A model generated the notes under the pieces. The model had not been told where the DNA came from, searched no databases, and saw only the letters and a program-made list of their open reading frames with translations. A stretch of 64,000 nt of DNA, taken from NCBI GenBank assembly GCA_031769625.1, contig JAUIMM010000584.1, positions 1,300,001 through 1,364,000 on the forward strand, given 5' to 3'. Positions 46,881 through 59,330 of the stretch are shown here, piece after piece. Source of the stretch: Taudactylus pleione. Lineage: Eukaryota > Chordata > Amphibia > Anura > Myobatrachidae. Numbering within the stretch: the first letter of the stretch is position 1; every line of letters begins with the position of its first letter. Position numbers and translations under genes: made by a program.

Positions 46881-48258
46881 AGGGGAGCGCCAGTCCCCTA
46901 CTTTCCCAGGGGTGCTCGGACCCCTAGCTACCCTTGGTACCCATGACCCTGTCGCAGGTACACTAGTTGTACTATCTTGGAACACTTTTGGTAGGTACTA
47001 ACCACTTCCTAATGAGAACACTCCCAGAAGACGTCCCATTTTAAAGATGATCTGACCCAGCCCTATAACATCACAATTTGGCCCTTGTCAAAGTCCGCCA
47101 AGATCCTTACGCTTGCCCAATTTTTCTTGCTTCAAACTCATCAACTTCAAGAACTGAGTGTTCACCCGCTGCATAAAATATCCCACACCTTGACAGGTTC
47201 CATTGTAACAAGATAATCAATGTTATTCACTTCACCATGTGAGTCATTTTACTGTAGTGGCAGATCGATTTATATACTAGTATTTTGAGCCCTCCCTCTC
47301 TTCTGCTCCCATACTTACCCCATTTAGGAAGTGGGTCCTCCTTCTCTCCGGCAGCCGGCTAGGGTCTGCCCCGTCTCCTAGCAGTGGAATCCTATGGGGT
47401 GCTTTGATTGAGGTGACAGGACAGAACTTCTGAAATGATTCAATTATCTATCTATCTATCTATCATCTCATACTTGCCGACTTTTCATATTTCCTCTATG
47501 GGAGAAGTCCAGAGAGGAGGTGCAGGTGGACAGTGATGGGGGCGGGACAGGACAATCTGTATAATTAGGCCACGCCCCCCGCTATAAAATGGTGTGAATC
47601 ATGCATATTTGAATATGGCAGGGGCCGAATGAAGCAATTATCATAGAATCGCAACATTAGGCCCCCGTCCCCTACTTACTGACCACGGATTCCCAGTCAG
47701 ATTCTCCTCATTCTGCCCACTTTGCTAGGAAGTGGGCGGAATACGAGAGAAGTGCCTACTCTTTCGGGGGTGCTATCTATCGTAATCAATCTTAGCCTTA
47801 CAACTTGAAACATCAGCTTTTATTTATCTTTTCTGTTACTGACGTTACTTTTCCACACATTGCAATTAAACTTCTATTTACCTGGTATTTATCCCATCTC
47901 CTGCTAAGGCATCTGATGCATGGAACAGCTTATGTTACAGAGCGCTTTCTCACTGTTGTTTGTTAAGATCAGTTTTACATTACATTTTTTTAAACAAATA
48001 ATTATTTAACTCATGTCAAATACTGTATACAATATAGGTAAACAAAATAGTGCCTTACACTGAAAGCTACAGCATATGAATAATGTGTTTATCCAAGCTG
48101 GGGATTAATAGATAGTTATTGCTGTTACTTGTCTGTCCAGTTATATGGTGGGAAAATTAGCAGGAAATGAGATACAACTGTAACAATATAATCTAAAATC
48201 ACTGACATTCATCTTAAACCCTTGTTTTGTGTGTATTATTTCTGCAGCAACATTCACT
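46881..48258. other. No recognised gene; repeat segments
   Basis: 47443-47466 is a (TCTA)n microsatellite. 47468-47795 is a copy of the CATACTTGCCGAC repeat (ends near GGGGGTGCTATC). 46890-47440 and 47800-48258 show nothing supportable. Confidence 0.45.
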
Positions 48259-48266
48259 TATTAGAC

Positions 48267-48429
48267 CAGAGGTTCCCAAACTCCGCCATTAAAGTCCAGG
48301 TTTTAGGGATATCCATGCTAGCATTCAAATGGTTATATCAAATTGACTGAGGTACTAATTAATTCACCAGTGCTCAAGCAAGGATACCCTTAAAACGTGG
48401 ACTGTAATGGCGGAGTTTGGGAACCTCTG
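48267..48429. mobile_element. hAT MITE, 163 bp
   Basis: CAGAGGTTCCCAAACTCCGC and inverted GCGGAGTTTGGGAACCTCTG; perfect 8-bp duplication TATTAGAC (48259-48266, 48430-48437). It is the TE closest to adora2b exon 2. Confidence 0.95.
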
Positions 48430-49025
48430 TATTAGACTATTTTGTTTGTTATTACTAACATTCAATAGAAAATAAACTTAAATCCTTAAATGTTATCTTT
48501 ATTTAGTGATTAGTTTTACACAACAAAGTTACAATATAATAGATATAAAAAGCAATACCACCAAAATAAATATTGTAATTTTTACTAATGGTTTAGTTGT
48601 GATTTAGGAGGGGTGGCTGTAGTTGTGCGTTTTGTGGTTCTTATACAAATGTACTTTTATTACGAGTTTGGTGACTAATACTAAAGATACGATACAAAAA
48701 ATTAAGCAGTGTAATATAATTATTTAATGAAGGATAATATATAGACAGAAATAATATAAAATATTTTATAAAATATAAAATGTGCAACAATACACAAAAC
48801 CAGAATTAAAAAGAGCAAACCCTGTATGAGAGGTCATTCATGCAGATTTTGAGGCCTTTTCTTAATGTCAGCATTTATTAAATACCAATTTCATAACTGA
48901 AAATTATAATTCTACGAGTATTGCCATATTAGATTATAGGAGTACCGCTATAGTGTATATGTACTTTGAATTAGGTTGAATACTTGTGTATTACATACTT
49001 TAACAAAGTGGTTTTATTTTTGCAG

Positions 49026-49716
49026 GTACAAAAGTTTGGTCACTGGAAAGAGAGCAAGAGCCATTATCGCTGTCTTCTGGATTCTATCTTTTGGTATCGG
49101 ATTGACCCCGCTGATGGGCTGGAATTGCTTCGATAGAGACTGTGGTACAAATGATACCATATCCAGCCAGAACCGAATCGTTTCATGTTTGTTTGAAAAA
49201 GTGGTTACAATGACCTACATGGTGTACTTCAATTTTTTCGGTTGTGTTCTACTTCCACTGTTGATCATGCTGGGGATATACATTAAAATCTTCATGGTTG
49301 CCCGCAAGCAACTCAGACAGATTGAACTAAAGTGTGTAGGCGCAGACAACTCAAGGACCACTCTGCAGAAAGAAGTGAATGCGGCCAAGTCCTTGGCGAT
49401 CATTGTGGGTCTCTTCGCTTTTTGCTGGTTGCCCATCCACATACTGAACTGCATCACGCTCTTTGACCCAGAGTTTTACAAGAAAAAGCCAGACTGGGTT
49501 ATGTATATGGCAATCATCTTGTCTCACGCCAACTCAGTAGTGAACCCGATCATATATGCTTACAAAATAAGGGACTTTCGCTACACCTTCCATAAGATTA
49601 TTTCAAAGTACCTTGTCTGCAAAAAGGACAACTTTTCCAAGTGTCCCAACGGCAGCATCGGGCACACCAGACACTTGCACGTCAGCAGTGTAAGTGCTGG
49701 GAATGCCATCATGTGA
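49026..49716 (+). CDS. adora2b: Adenosine A2B receptor, last coding exon
   Basis: G-protein-coupled receptor for extracellular adenosine at the plasma membrane; family A2B receptors couple mainly to Gs. The acceptor TTTTATTTTTGCAG ends at 49025. The first base completes an Arg codon begun in exon 1, then [16 protein letters not shown] follows. 229 residues, close to the human exon 2 part (about 220). Visible: TM4 ([19 protein letters not shown]); ECL2 with an NDT glycosylation site and CLFEK, whose Phe-Glu contacts adenosine; TM5 ([19 protein letters not shown]); TM6 with CWLPIHILN, including the ligand-binding Asn; TM7 with [15 protein letters not shown]; helix 8 ([10 protein letters not shown]). 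Only three cysteines lie in ECL2, against four in the human receptor. The apparent ATG at 48976 is intronic. Stop TGA at 49714-49716. Exon 1 is outside the window. A2B is favoured over A2A by the short tail and ECL2 sequence. Confidence 0.96.
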
Positions 49717-50843
49717 CCCCTATACATGTACACTGTTTCCTGCAACCCACATGGAGAAACCTCCACATGTGTAGTTGGGTTTCATGGACTTATACTGTAA
49801 ATTTGTTACTTGGACCATTGCGGATGTCATGATTGACCACTTTGCTGCTGCACTTTGTTCATTTGAAATGTTGACCATTAGTTTTGTACTATAAGGTATT
49901 ACTGACATTTCCTGCAAACCCTTCTGCACTGTCAAAGGTTTTACTACTAGCTTTAACAAAGGCTTGTGATATGTGTTCAGTGAATGTTATTTATTAAGGA
50001 ATATTTCATTATAAAAATGATAATTTAATTAGAGGGCTGTGCACATAATCCTTGAAACAGATATTTTAATTTACTTAGAATAAGCAAGTAAAGCCATTTT
50101 TCGTATCAGTGGAAGTAATGGCATCTGTTTATGGAAATGTATGTAAGTTTGCTAATTAGGCATACATTATATAAACAACATTTCATACACACATATGTAT
50201 ATATAAACTGTATATGTACATATACATACATTTATATGTTATAGTTTTTATGCAGTTGTTTGTTTTCTTTGAGATTATGCATACAGTCAGTGTTTCTCAA
50301 ACTCTGTGCTCAGGACCCCCAACAGTTCACGTTTTCCAGATCTCCTAGCTGGTGCCTGGATTTATTCATTGCTAACTCTGTCACATTTTAAAAAGGTCCA
50401 CAGATGACCTGGAAAACATTAACTGCTTGGAGTCCTGAGGACGACTTTGGGAAGTACTGGTCTAAGTTATTTAGTATGTGATTGTCAATCTGTGTATTTA
50501 ATACTTTATGCAAATTAAGGTGCATTCATTGATAATATATCCACATTGACTAATTTTCAAAAGGTGAACATAGATGTAAAATTAGAAGGTAAAACACTCA
50601 AGATATAGTGAAAAAAGTGAATTAAAAGGGAGTATACCTCCTCTAACTTTTTGTGGTAGCAGACTGAAGTTATAACAATCCTTCCTCAACATGCAGACCA
50701 GTGGGCTTCCCACCGGTGTGATCCCCCACAATATCTTGAATGTTGTCCCCGACATCTTGGAGAATTCTACAATGTGTACAGTCTGTCTTGCTACAGTAAC
50801 CTGATAAGCACTGGTCCAAGTGTTAGAGAAAGTGAAAAATAAA
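49717..50843 (+). other. adora2b: Probable adora2b 3' UTR
   Basis: Sequence after the stop is AT-rich without repeats to about 50285. A degraded hAT MITE (50287-50466) is embedded. The first good AATAAA is at 50838-50843; further candidates are at 52695 and 52747. The true cleavage site cannot be decided from sequence. Confidence 0.4.
50287..50466. repeat. Degraded hAT MITE
   Basis: CAGTGTTTCTCAAACTCTGT and inverted CCTGAGGACGACTTTGGGAA, same family as 15272-15473. Confidence 0.8.
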
Positions 50844-50888
50844 TACATTATACATTCCATTAAAGATATTCCTTAAATAGCGAACAGA

Positions 50889-51379
50889 GGCCCTCATTCA
50901 GAGCCGGACGCTCTGACAGAGCGCTCGCTCTGAATCAGGGCCGTCCCTCTGTTTTTTTTGAGCGGCCAAAAAGATGGTCGCGATGGTCAAGACCATCGGG
51001 CTTGCGACGAGACCCTTGTGGTAGGGTCTCGTCTGCCGCAAGCCCTGGAGTGCTTTCGGCTCTATCAGAGCCGAGAGCACTCCCACTGACATCACTAGTG
51101 ATGTCAGTGGGGCCGGACCCAGACGGTAGGCGTGCCCATGGGAACGCCTCCGTCTGGCCAACCATGCCCCCTGGCACGCCTACCAAAGGGGGCGTGCTGT
51201 CACTCACCATCGACAGCACGCCCCTTTTGTAGCGAGACCCGGAGCGACGGCTTGGCCGTCGCTATCCGGGTCTCGCGCATGCGCATGACGGAGCTGGCTC
51301 CCTCGTGCGCATGCGCACTGGGCCAACATCGACCCGCTTGCGAGCGCTCAGCGCTCGCGAGCGGGTCTGAATCAGGCCC
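50889..51379. mobile_element. MITE of the GGGCCTGATTCAG family, subtype II
   Basis: GGCCCTCATTCAG to CTGAATCAGGCCC, duplication AGA (50886-50888, 51380-51382). Interior CTTGCGACGAGACCC, GTAGGGTCTCGT, CGACAGCACGCCCC and terminal CGCTCGCGAGCG palindromes. Confidence 0.93.
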
Positions 51380-51382
51380 AGA

Positions 51383-53827
51383 AATCCAAGAGAGTTTTCA
51401 AATTACCATGATAACATTTATTTTTCACATTAGTGTTTCACCATCTTTCCATGCACAATTAAATACTAGAAAAATGCCTCCTGATATTGTTATACAGTGC
51501 AGACAATACACAAGGCTCTTGGTGGAGATAGACAGGTTCCACCACCTACATGACCTATATAATCCCGACACTTTACCTTTTCTGACTTGATGTATTAATA
51601 GTGACTGGACTCAAAAGCACTCTAAATAATTCACTAGCTGTCCTTTGCTTTGCTCTTTGACAGGGTTCAATCGGAGAACAGCTGCAGTGCATCCATGTCC
51701 CTAAAGGCTGATCTCAGATTGGAACCAAAAGAAAGGTCAATGCATATGTGAGGTCCAAGGGGAAAAGCACAAATCTGAAGAATCCCAAATTACTCGCTAG
51801 ATGTTGTTGTTAATATATATTTATATATTTGTACTATTTCTGTGATTGCAGAAGAAAAAATTGTAAATACCATACTAAACAGAGAGCGGGTCAACTGGTT
51901 AAAAAACACTTTGGCATGTTGGAGCCTATTGGGAGGCTATGTTTTCAATGTGTTACAGACAATCTGAAATTCACTGTTACAGTGAAGGGCTACACATTAC
52001 TGTGATCATATTTTATTTGGACAGTTATCAATATAAGTTATATACTATGAAAACTGATGAAGTTACACTGCATGAGAGAGGTGGATGCAGCCATTTTGTT
52101 AACTGAACCAATGTTTGGTCTGTCTCAATTCACTAGAAACTAATGACATTACTGAAACATGAGGCACATCATGCATCAATGATGTTAAGAGTTTCTAGTA
52201 AATTGAAAGGCCTAACATGGGATCAACCAACACACAATGGCAGCTACCACTGGTGTAGAGGCAGGCACACTTTGAGGTATTTGGCATTGAATGCGGTTAA
52301 CCACAAACTAGTTTTGTCTGTGATCAGACATTTCAAACCGGGAGGCTCACAGTCTTCAATAGACTTTAAGGTGAAAAAAATATATTACATCCCCCAATAG
52401 TTGTCTTCAGCTCTGTTAATTTCTCCTATATTTTACATGTATACTTGTGAATGGAATAGCTCTTTTATAAAAGGCTATTAGCATTTTATGTTTAGTGGGC
52501 CCTCGCAGGGTACCAGTATTTATTAAAATACTGCAAGTATCTGATTAGTCCCAGTTAATGGAATGCAATGTTATCACCACACCTGGTTATAGAAGCTGTT
52601 AACTTATTACACGAAAATAGAGAAAAAACATTAGCTGCCTCATTTGAGGTTCGGTCAACAAATTGACTGCTAAGAGCATTTTTTTTGGTCAGTGAATAAA
52701 AAGACATTAGAGCATTTCAGCTATGCAAACAAAATTATCAAACAAAAATAAACTGAAAAGTGGAACTTAAAATTTTTACTACATAAGAACGTTTTTTTCC
52801 AAAGCCCCCATTGAGGGCAAAACTTATATACACAAAATAAGGCTTGTTATCGCTATTGTCCTTTTAAATCCACCAAAGATGCTGAGAATCTGTGGTTTTG
52901 AAAAAAAAATACCTTTAGTAAATATACCCCAAAGTAATTTTGGAGAAGAGAATAATTACAAGGGGGCAAGTTGCAGTTTAATTCCACAATGACATTATTT
53001 TACTGTTACCTTTATTTTTATAGAGAACTTTTATTTGAATACTGTGATTATTTTTTTTAAATACTTAACTGTTTTGCACTTTAATGGGAAAATGCAGACT
53101 TTTACAATGTTTCTAAAGGATATGTTGGTTTATGTACATTCCCAGGAAATTAACAAATATATCTTACTGGCGTCAAGTTGGTTTTTAAATCTAACTTTAT
53201 TTTGCATAAAATATATATATATAAAAAAAAAAAAAAAAATTGAGAAAATGGAGAATCATCTACATTTATGTGAATGTTTGTTCTTAGAGAGCTGTCAATT
53301 GAATAACAGCCCTTGTAATGTGATTTTTAGCAGAACATATGGACTGATACATTTACATTTGGCCACATATATACCCCGGATGTACATTATACAGTGTTTG
53401 TTGTTGCAAAAGCTGTGTGGCCTCTTTAATGCACTTGGTCATAATCCTTTCAGCGGTGAATCACAACTCCTAATAGCAATGTGATCACAACAAACATTCT
53501 GGACGATTTTAGCACACGGCAATTATTTCTCACCGTGTGATGTCATGGTTTTGCACACATGAGATGCATTGATCTTATAAAGATGCTATGTGATGCCTCA
53601 GATCAACAGGACATTATATTTGGAAACAAGTAAAGCCATCTTGCCTTGAATTTCTTTTTTTTTAGGCTGAACGATATGTAACAATTTTGCGAATGGTTCA
53701 GCATTTCGTTATTATGCTTTATTTTATGTACAACTGTAAGCACTAACAGTTGTTTATAAAGACAGGAGTCAAAATGACATATAGGCTGTTATGTCGTGTA
53801 TATTGTACAAGGGTAAAGCATGAATAC
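51383..53827. other. Unique-looking sequence downstream of adora2b
   Basis: No transposon ends and no convincing ORF. Contains (TA)n/(A)n at 53210-53240 and two AATAAA motifs near 52695-52750. Could include extended adora2b 3' UTR or intergenic DNA. Confidence 0.4.
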
Positions 53828-53830
53828 TAA

Positions 53831-54167
53831 AGCTGCATACACACACAACGATTTACTAAATGAACAATTTTAGTAAACGATTTTCGTTCATTTTTTCAAG
53901 GGAAAAATGAACGAAAATAGTTTACCAAAATCATTCATTAACTAAATGTAATGAACGATTTTTTTGAACTACAAATGATTTTTGCATATTCCCTTACTGA
54001 AAATCGTTGAGTTGGTCAGTCTGACTGAACTAAACACTACAAACGTGAATGCGCATGAACGATAATTGTTCATCGTTTTAATTCAAAGTGAACGATTTTT
54101 CAACGATTGAATGATAAACAATATCGTTATCGATAATCGTTCACAAAATCATTGTGTGTATGCACCT
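53831..54167. mobile_element. Harbinger-like MITE, 337 bp
   Basis: AGCTGCATACACACACAACG and inverted ATTGTGTGTATGCACCT; flanks TAA and TTA (one mismatch). Interior rich in AACGATTTT/AAAATCGTT palindromes. Confidence 0.82.
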
Positions 54168-54292
54168 TTAGAAAAACTTTGTAAAAAGAAATCCTTATTT
54201 ATGTGTCTATTCCTCAACCTGCATCTAGCTCTAGGGACAAGACATAAAGCAGAACTGTTGCCTTGTGAGAGACCTACTATTACAGTGTAACC

Positions 54293-54601
54293 CAGTGGTT
54301 CCCAACCTTTTTTGAACCATGGCGCCCTAGAGTATCAGCATTGTTTTCATGGCACCCCTGAGCCAAAAATTTGTTATTGAGAAATTCAGAAAAAAATGTA
54401 GTAAAGTAGTAAATTGTGCTTATCTGTCATCCTTAGGGTCAGTTATCTGGTGGTGGACAGGTTTGCGCTTCTGTTTTCCACATACTTACATTACATTGAC
54501 CATAAATAGTTTTATTTGGTGCTGGACCACCAACCTGAGGCACCCCTGCAAGTGTCCTGAGGCACCCCAGGGTGCCATGGCGCACAGTTTGGGAACCACT
54601 G
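54293..54601. mobile_element. hAT MITE, 309 bp
   Basis: CAGTGGTTCCCAACC and inverted TTTGGGAACCACTG; perfect 8-bp duplication GTGTAACC (54285-54292, 54602-54609). Contains GGCACCCC/CCATGGCGC repeats. Confidence 0.95.
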
Positions 54602-54724
54602 GTGTAACCATTGTCTACAAATAGCGGAAGAAAGTAACTTATGGTGATAATCAATGTATATGTGAATGCATCCTATCAATTCACTACGGGCTAGTGACAT
54701 CACTGAAGTATGAGGTATTCTGTG

Positions 54725-54900
54725 CCAGGTTTGGATACGGAATACAGACTACAGCATCCCAACAGTCAGAATCCCAACAACTTTTTGAAAGTATTAAACC
54801 CTAGTGCCTCACCCCAACCCTCCCTCTCCTAACCCTAATACTTACCCCCGGTATTCTGACAGTCGGGATGCCACTGTCGGCATTGTGACTACATCCCCAG
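54725..54900. repeat. MITE of the TCCCGAC family, diverged
   Basis: CATCCCAACAGTCAGAATCC on the left and TCTGACAGTCGGGATGCC on the right, with CCTAACCCTAA between. Confidence 0.6.
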
Positions 54901-55063
54901 TGCCACATGTCTCAGTGGAGTCACTATTCCATAGTGAATAATAGGGCATTTACTTGGGAATATTATAGCTGCCTCCACTATTTGCAGGTAGCTAAAACTT
55001 ATCTCTTAATTACTGTAAAGAAACAATGGCTGCCTTAAACTTGATACACAGTGAAGGAACACA

Positions 55064-55552
55064 GGGGCTGATTCAGACCCGCTCGCGAGCGCAGGACGCT
55101 CACAAGCGGGTCGATGGTGCCCGAATGCGTATGCACACGACAGAGGGAGCTCCGTCGCGCGCATGCGCGACTCCCGGCGAGCGACGAGGAAGCCGTCGCT
55201 CGGGGTCTCGCACCAAAGGGGGCGTGCTGTCGATGGTGAGTGACAGCACGCCCCCTTTGGTGGGCGTGCCGGGGGCGTGGCTGCCAGACGGAGGCATGGG
55301 AACGCCTACCGTCTGATAGAGCCAAAATCACTCCAGGGCTTGCGGCAGCGAGACCCTACCGCAGGGTCTCGTCACAAGCCCGATGGTCGCGATGGTCTTG
55401 ACCATCGCGACCATCATCATGGACGCTCGCTATAGCTGTGGGTGGTAACCCACAGCTATGCGAGCGTCCAGGAGGCCGATCCATTTTTAGGTAGGAGGGC
55501 ACTGATTCAGAGCGAGCGCTCTGGTTAGAGCGCTCGGCTCTGAATCAGGCCC
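55064..55552. mobile_element. MITE of the GGGCCTGATTCAG family, subtype II
   Basis: GGGGCTGATTCAG to CTGAATCAGGCCC, duplication ACA (55061-55063, 55553-55555). Interior is in the opposite orientation to 50889-51379. Contains ACCCACAGCTATAGCGAG-type inverted repeats. Confidence 0.92.
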
Positions 55553-55721
55553 ACAGTTTCTTCCATGCACTTTGTTAACAACATTTCTTAAAATAACTTA
55601 AAAGTCAGTATGTTTCATATATAATTTAATTGCACTACCTGTAATAATGATTTATGCCTTGAAAAAAAAACTAATATTATGGAAATATATTTCCATTTCA
55701 CATAAAAAGAATAAAGATTGA

Positions 55722-55918
55722 GGGGTCTATTTACTAAGCAGTGTTAGGAGACAGAGTGAAAAGTGATAAGAAAGTGATAAAGTGCCAGCCAATCAGCTCC
55801 CAACTGTCATTTTTCAAACACAGCCTGAGATGACAGTTGGGAGCTGATTGGCTGGCACCTTATCACTTTCTTATCACTTTTCACTCTGTCTCCTAACACT
55901 GCTTAGTAAACAGACCCC
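55722..55918. mobile_element. Intact copy of the GGGGTCTATTTACTAAG MITE, 197 bp
   Basis: Nearly perfect palindrome: GGGGTCTATTTACTAAGCAG, CAGCCAATCAGCTCC and complements. Flanks TGA/TGC, so the duplication is imperfect. Serves as the uninterrupted reference for 317-1091. Confidence 0.9.
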
Positions 55919-57762
55919 TGCGATTCATAGAATAAAAACAAGTATAAAAAACCCCAGTAAATAATATACCAAAGAAATTACAGATACAAGCGAAATATCA
56001 TTTTTTTTATTAAACTGACTGAACAACACACTGCAGGCAAGACCACCACCTTGTATTTCCCTGGGAAATATTTTCTACCGTCTTTGACACTGATATTTCT
56101 AACAGAGCTGAAGAATATACACAGTGCATTGGAATACATTACATAATGTGATATGCTGATGTTTACAGCTACAGACAGGATGGCCCTGTGGGTTGAGGTA
56201 ACTGCCGATGTTTCAGTAATTTATTGCACTATTTAAAGTGGCAGGTTAGTTTTGCCTAAAATAATAAGTAAAATTGCTGCTGTAAATCTTGTGACTAAAT
56301 TGCTGAAACATCATTACTTTCTGAAACTCGCAGGCTGTTACATTTGGCCCAATAAGAGACTTGTAGGAATATTCATAAATCAGCATGCTCAGTACACACA
56401 GAATATTGTGCTAGTCAAAATAGTTTATAACGTCTTATTTTTATTACATTAAAAAATATATATTTTTATGTACCAAGTCGATTATAGCTCTCCTTTAAAA
56501 GCTGCACACAAGCTAAAAGTTATAGCCTTAAAATTGTCCTGTTGCTTTTTACAGTAACTGATGTCTCAAATTGGGATGGTTTGAGTCTTTTCTCACCTTG
56601 TCGACTCAACAGTCCCCAATTGTTTTCCGTATATGTTGATCCTATATTGTGAGAGGAGCTTTGTCAATTTATAGGCTGTCCATTCATCCCACAAAAATGG
56701 CTGCTCCAGTGTGTGCAGGTGACACTTTAATATATCATTACAGATTTAAGCACTAGATATTACGAGACAGAAAATTCTAAATCATTTTGTTATATGACTG
56801 TGATATTATCAATGCTGCAAGACTAGTTCACGTCTCTCATTGTTTGTGAGGAATTTCTTGTGGAAATAACAAAAACATGATTTAACCTGAGAATTAATGT
56901 TTCTTTCCATGTTAAAACTGTTGTTTATATGAGGTGCTTTTTATACTTAGGTAGCTGTGTTTTGCCTTTGCTATGTTTCAGTGTCCTAAGTGCTAAAACA
57001 CATTTAATGTCAAGCAAGTGGGCAGGGTCTATTTATTGAGTACATACCGGCAGACCAATGAACCATGAAAAGAAATAGTCATGGCCATTTCGGTATAATG
57101 CAACAATCTTATGCTGTATTTTGAAATGTTGTCACCTGATAAAGAAACAATGGTTAAAATATATTGGTGTAATCTGAATATCTGCACAGTTGTGGCTGCA
57201 GCACAGAGCACCTTCCAGCATTTCCTCTAGGTGTGTTAGCTGTAATTTGCATAGTTATCAACATTTTAACATATTTCCAGGTAGGTGAATTGTTGCATCT
57301 AAGCACGATACCACACATTAAAGTTTTGTTGTAAACTGGACCAACAGGTTTACCATTATTGACTTTATATATAAGCATTTGAAATACACCTCTTCAATAA
57401 ACATAAAGTCTAGAGAATAATAAATACATTCAACATGTAGAATAAGAAAAGGCATATTTTATTTTACTATATATTCCAATAAAAAGTGAATGCACATGGG
57501 CGTAACAACCTACAGCAGCTGGTATGTGAGGGAAGACACCAGTACCTTCCTTCTCCCTCTGGGAGCAGCATGCAAGTCAGTGTGCAGTGAAGCAGCAGAT
57601 AAGAGGAGATGGGCGGCCAGGCTGGAAAAGTGAGGGCAGGGTTTCTTTACACACGAAATTCGGGTGCCCGACCAACATTTTTCCAGGGTCTCCTTAATTT
57701 CTAATAGTGGTAAAATTAACAGCTAAGAATTCTGAATCCTTATACAATATACTTTAATGCAC
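55919..57762. other. No recognised gene
   Basis: AT-rich sequence; 57495-57680 is GC-richer and may be a repeat fragment (GGGCGTAACAACCTACAG). No supportable ORF. Confidence 0.4.
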
Positions 57763-57765
57763 CAG

Positions 57766-58267
57766 GGGCCTGATACAAAGTTGTATGCTCTGTCGATGTA
57801 CACACAGTTGTGCGTTTTTTTGATACCACGCAAAACGCAATGGAAAGTCCAACTGCGTACACGCAAAGTAAAGTTCGAGACGGCATTTGCAATGTCTCCA
57901 TGGTAGCACAGTCTCATCAGGGCACCATGGGCATTCTTGGGTGCAGTTCATGAGGTGGTTGAAAGTGTTTGCAAAATGAGGCCGGTCCGTGTTATGGGAG
58001 ATTCAGGGGAGCGTCTGTGATAATGGCTGCATTCCCAATCACAGACCCACAGTCTCTGAAACAGTTGAGCCGGAATCTGCACAGCACAGGACATGTGCGT
58101 CCAATGTTACGTCGATGGTGGTGTGTTCTCTACTCGGAGGATCTACACACAACAGAGATAGGGGAAGGGGTGTAGCAACATTTGCACAGCCGGTCACACA
58201 CTATTTCAAGCAGGGAGTTTGTATGACAAACACATTGCGAGTGCAAACGTAGCTCTGAATGAGGCCC
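57766..58267. mobile_element. GGGCCTGATTCAG-family MITE, divergent interior
   Basis: GGGCCTGATACAA to CTGAATGAGGCCC; flanks CAG and CAA (one mismatch). The interior does not match subtype I or II. Confidence 0.7.
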
Positions 58268-58337
58268 CAAGTAAAAAGTACATATGGAAAATAAAGCTAG
58301 AATATATACATATCTAGAGAGCGAGATGTAAAAAAGA

Positions 58338-58438
58338 GAAAAAATATATATATAGAGAGAGAGAGAATATACATATATATATATATGGAGAGAGTATATA
58401 TATATATATATTTATATAGAGAGAGAGAGAGAGAGAGA

Positions 58439-58480
<42 letters not shown>
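58338..58480. repeat. (TA)n / (GA)n compound microsatellite
   Basis: Alternating TATATA and GAGAGA tracts. Confidence 0.95.
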
Positions 58481-58486
<6 letters not shown>

Positions 58487-59100
58487 GTTTCTTTCAGTCA
58501 TTGTGCTCTAGGACATTTCACACTATGCATTGTTAAACAGATCATACCATTCTGTTTCCTACTTTATAAATAATACATTAGCACTTTAGTTGTTACAAGT
58601 GCTTAAGTCAATGATATTAAACCTTGCCCGCATGTAATTAGGCTAAGATTTGATGTTACACCCAGTGGCTCCCATTATCTCAGTAATCTCTTACCGCCCA
58701 TGCTATGGACTGTTGCAGAATATACAGATTGCTGGATGTAGTTCTTCCTTGGAAATGACTATGAACAAAATTGGCTTTTTCAAATTTTGACCTAAGCAGA
58801 CATGTTCCGAAACACCCTGTTCCACATTGTGTGTCCTGTAACCATGTGTCTCCTGGTCTATGTAACTGTAAACATCTAATTCATGGATGTAATGTTTATT
58901 GACACTGTATAAAAATTAATACTGATTTTTACATTAAAAAATCTCAACATTATTATGTGGTGTGTGTGATTACTATGTATCTCATCTGATTTTTCAAACA
59001 TGATATTACTTTTTATGCTGACTTTACGGTCTGCTCCCACAACTTCAAATGTGTATTAAACGTTCATGTCAATTATAGCCAGTTGCAGCAGCCATTTTGG
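58481..59100. other. No recognised gene
   Basis: 58935-58970 has ATTAAA followed by a GT-rich stretch (GTGGTGTGTGTG), a possible cleavage/polyadenylation signal on the + strand, without other support. Confidence 0.35.
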
Positions 59101-59104
59101 GAGG

Positions 59105-59330
59105 TAGTTGAATCCTGACAGTCGGGATGCCAGAGCTCACAATGCTGGCATCCCGACGGTAAGTAGTGGGTTTAGGCACTAGGGGCAGGGTTAGGCACTA
59201 GGGGGAAAGGTTAGGCACTAGGGGGGGAGGGTTAGGCACTAGGGGGGAGGTTAGGTTTAGGGTGTGGGGAGGGAGGGCTAGGATACTTACCAAAAGGATC
59301 CCAAGCGCGGCATCCCGTACCCAACCCACC
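59105..59330. repeat. MITE of the TCCCGAC family with GTTAGGCACTAGGG repeats
   Basis: ATCCTGACAGTCGGGATGCC and GCTGGCATCCCGACGGTAAG at the left, CGGCATCCCGTACCCAACCC at the right. Four to five tandem GGTTAGGCACTAGGGG units between. Confidence 0.75.

Noticed and set aside
48976..49025. ATG at 48976 as start of the receptor
   Set aside because: The preceding 16 codons have no receptor homology and end in a polypyrimidine tract plus CAG acceptor; they are intron.
50889..51379. CpG island or promoter near adora2b
   Set aside because: The CpG-rich block coincides exactly with a MITE bounded by an AGA duplication, and similar blocks occur elsewhere with no gene.
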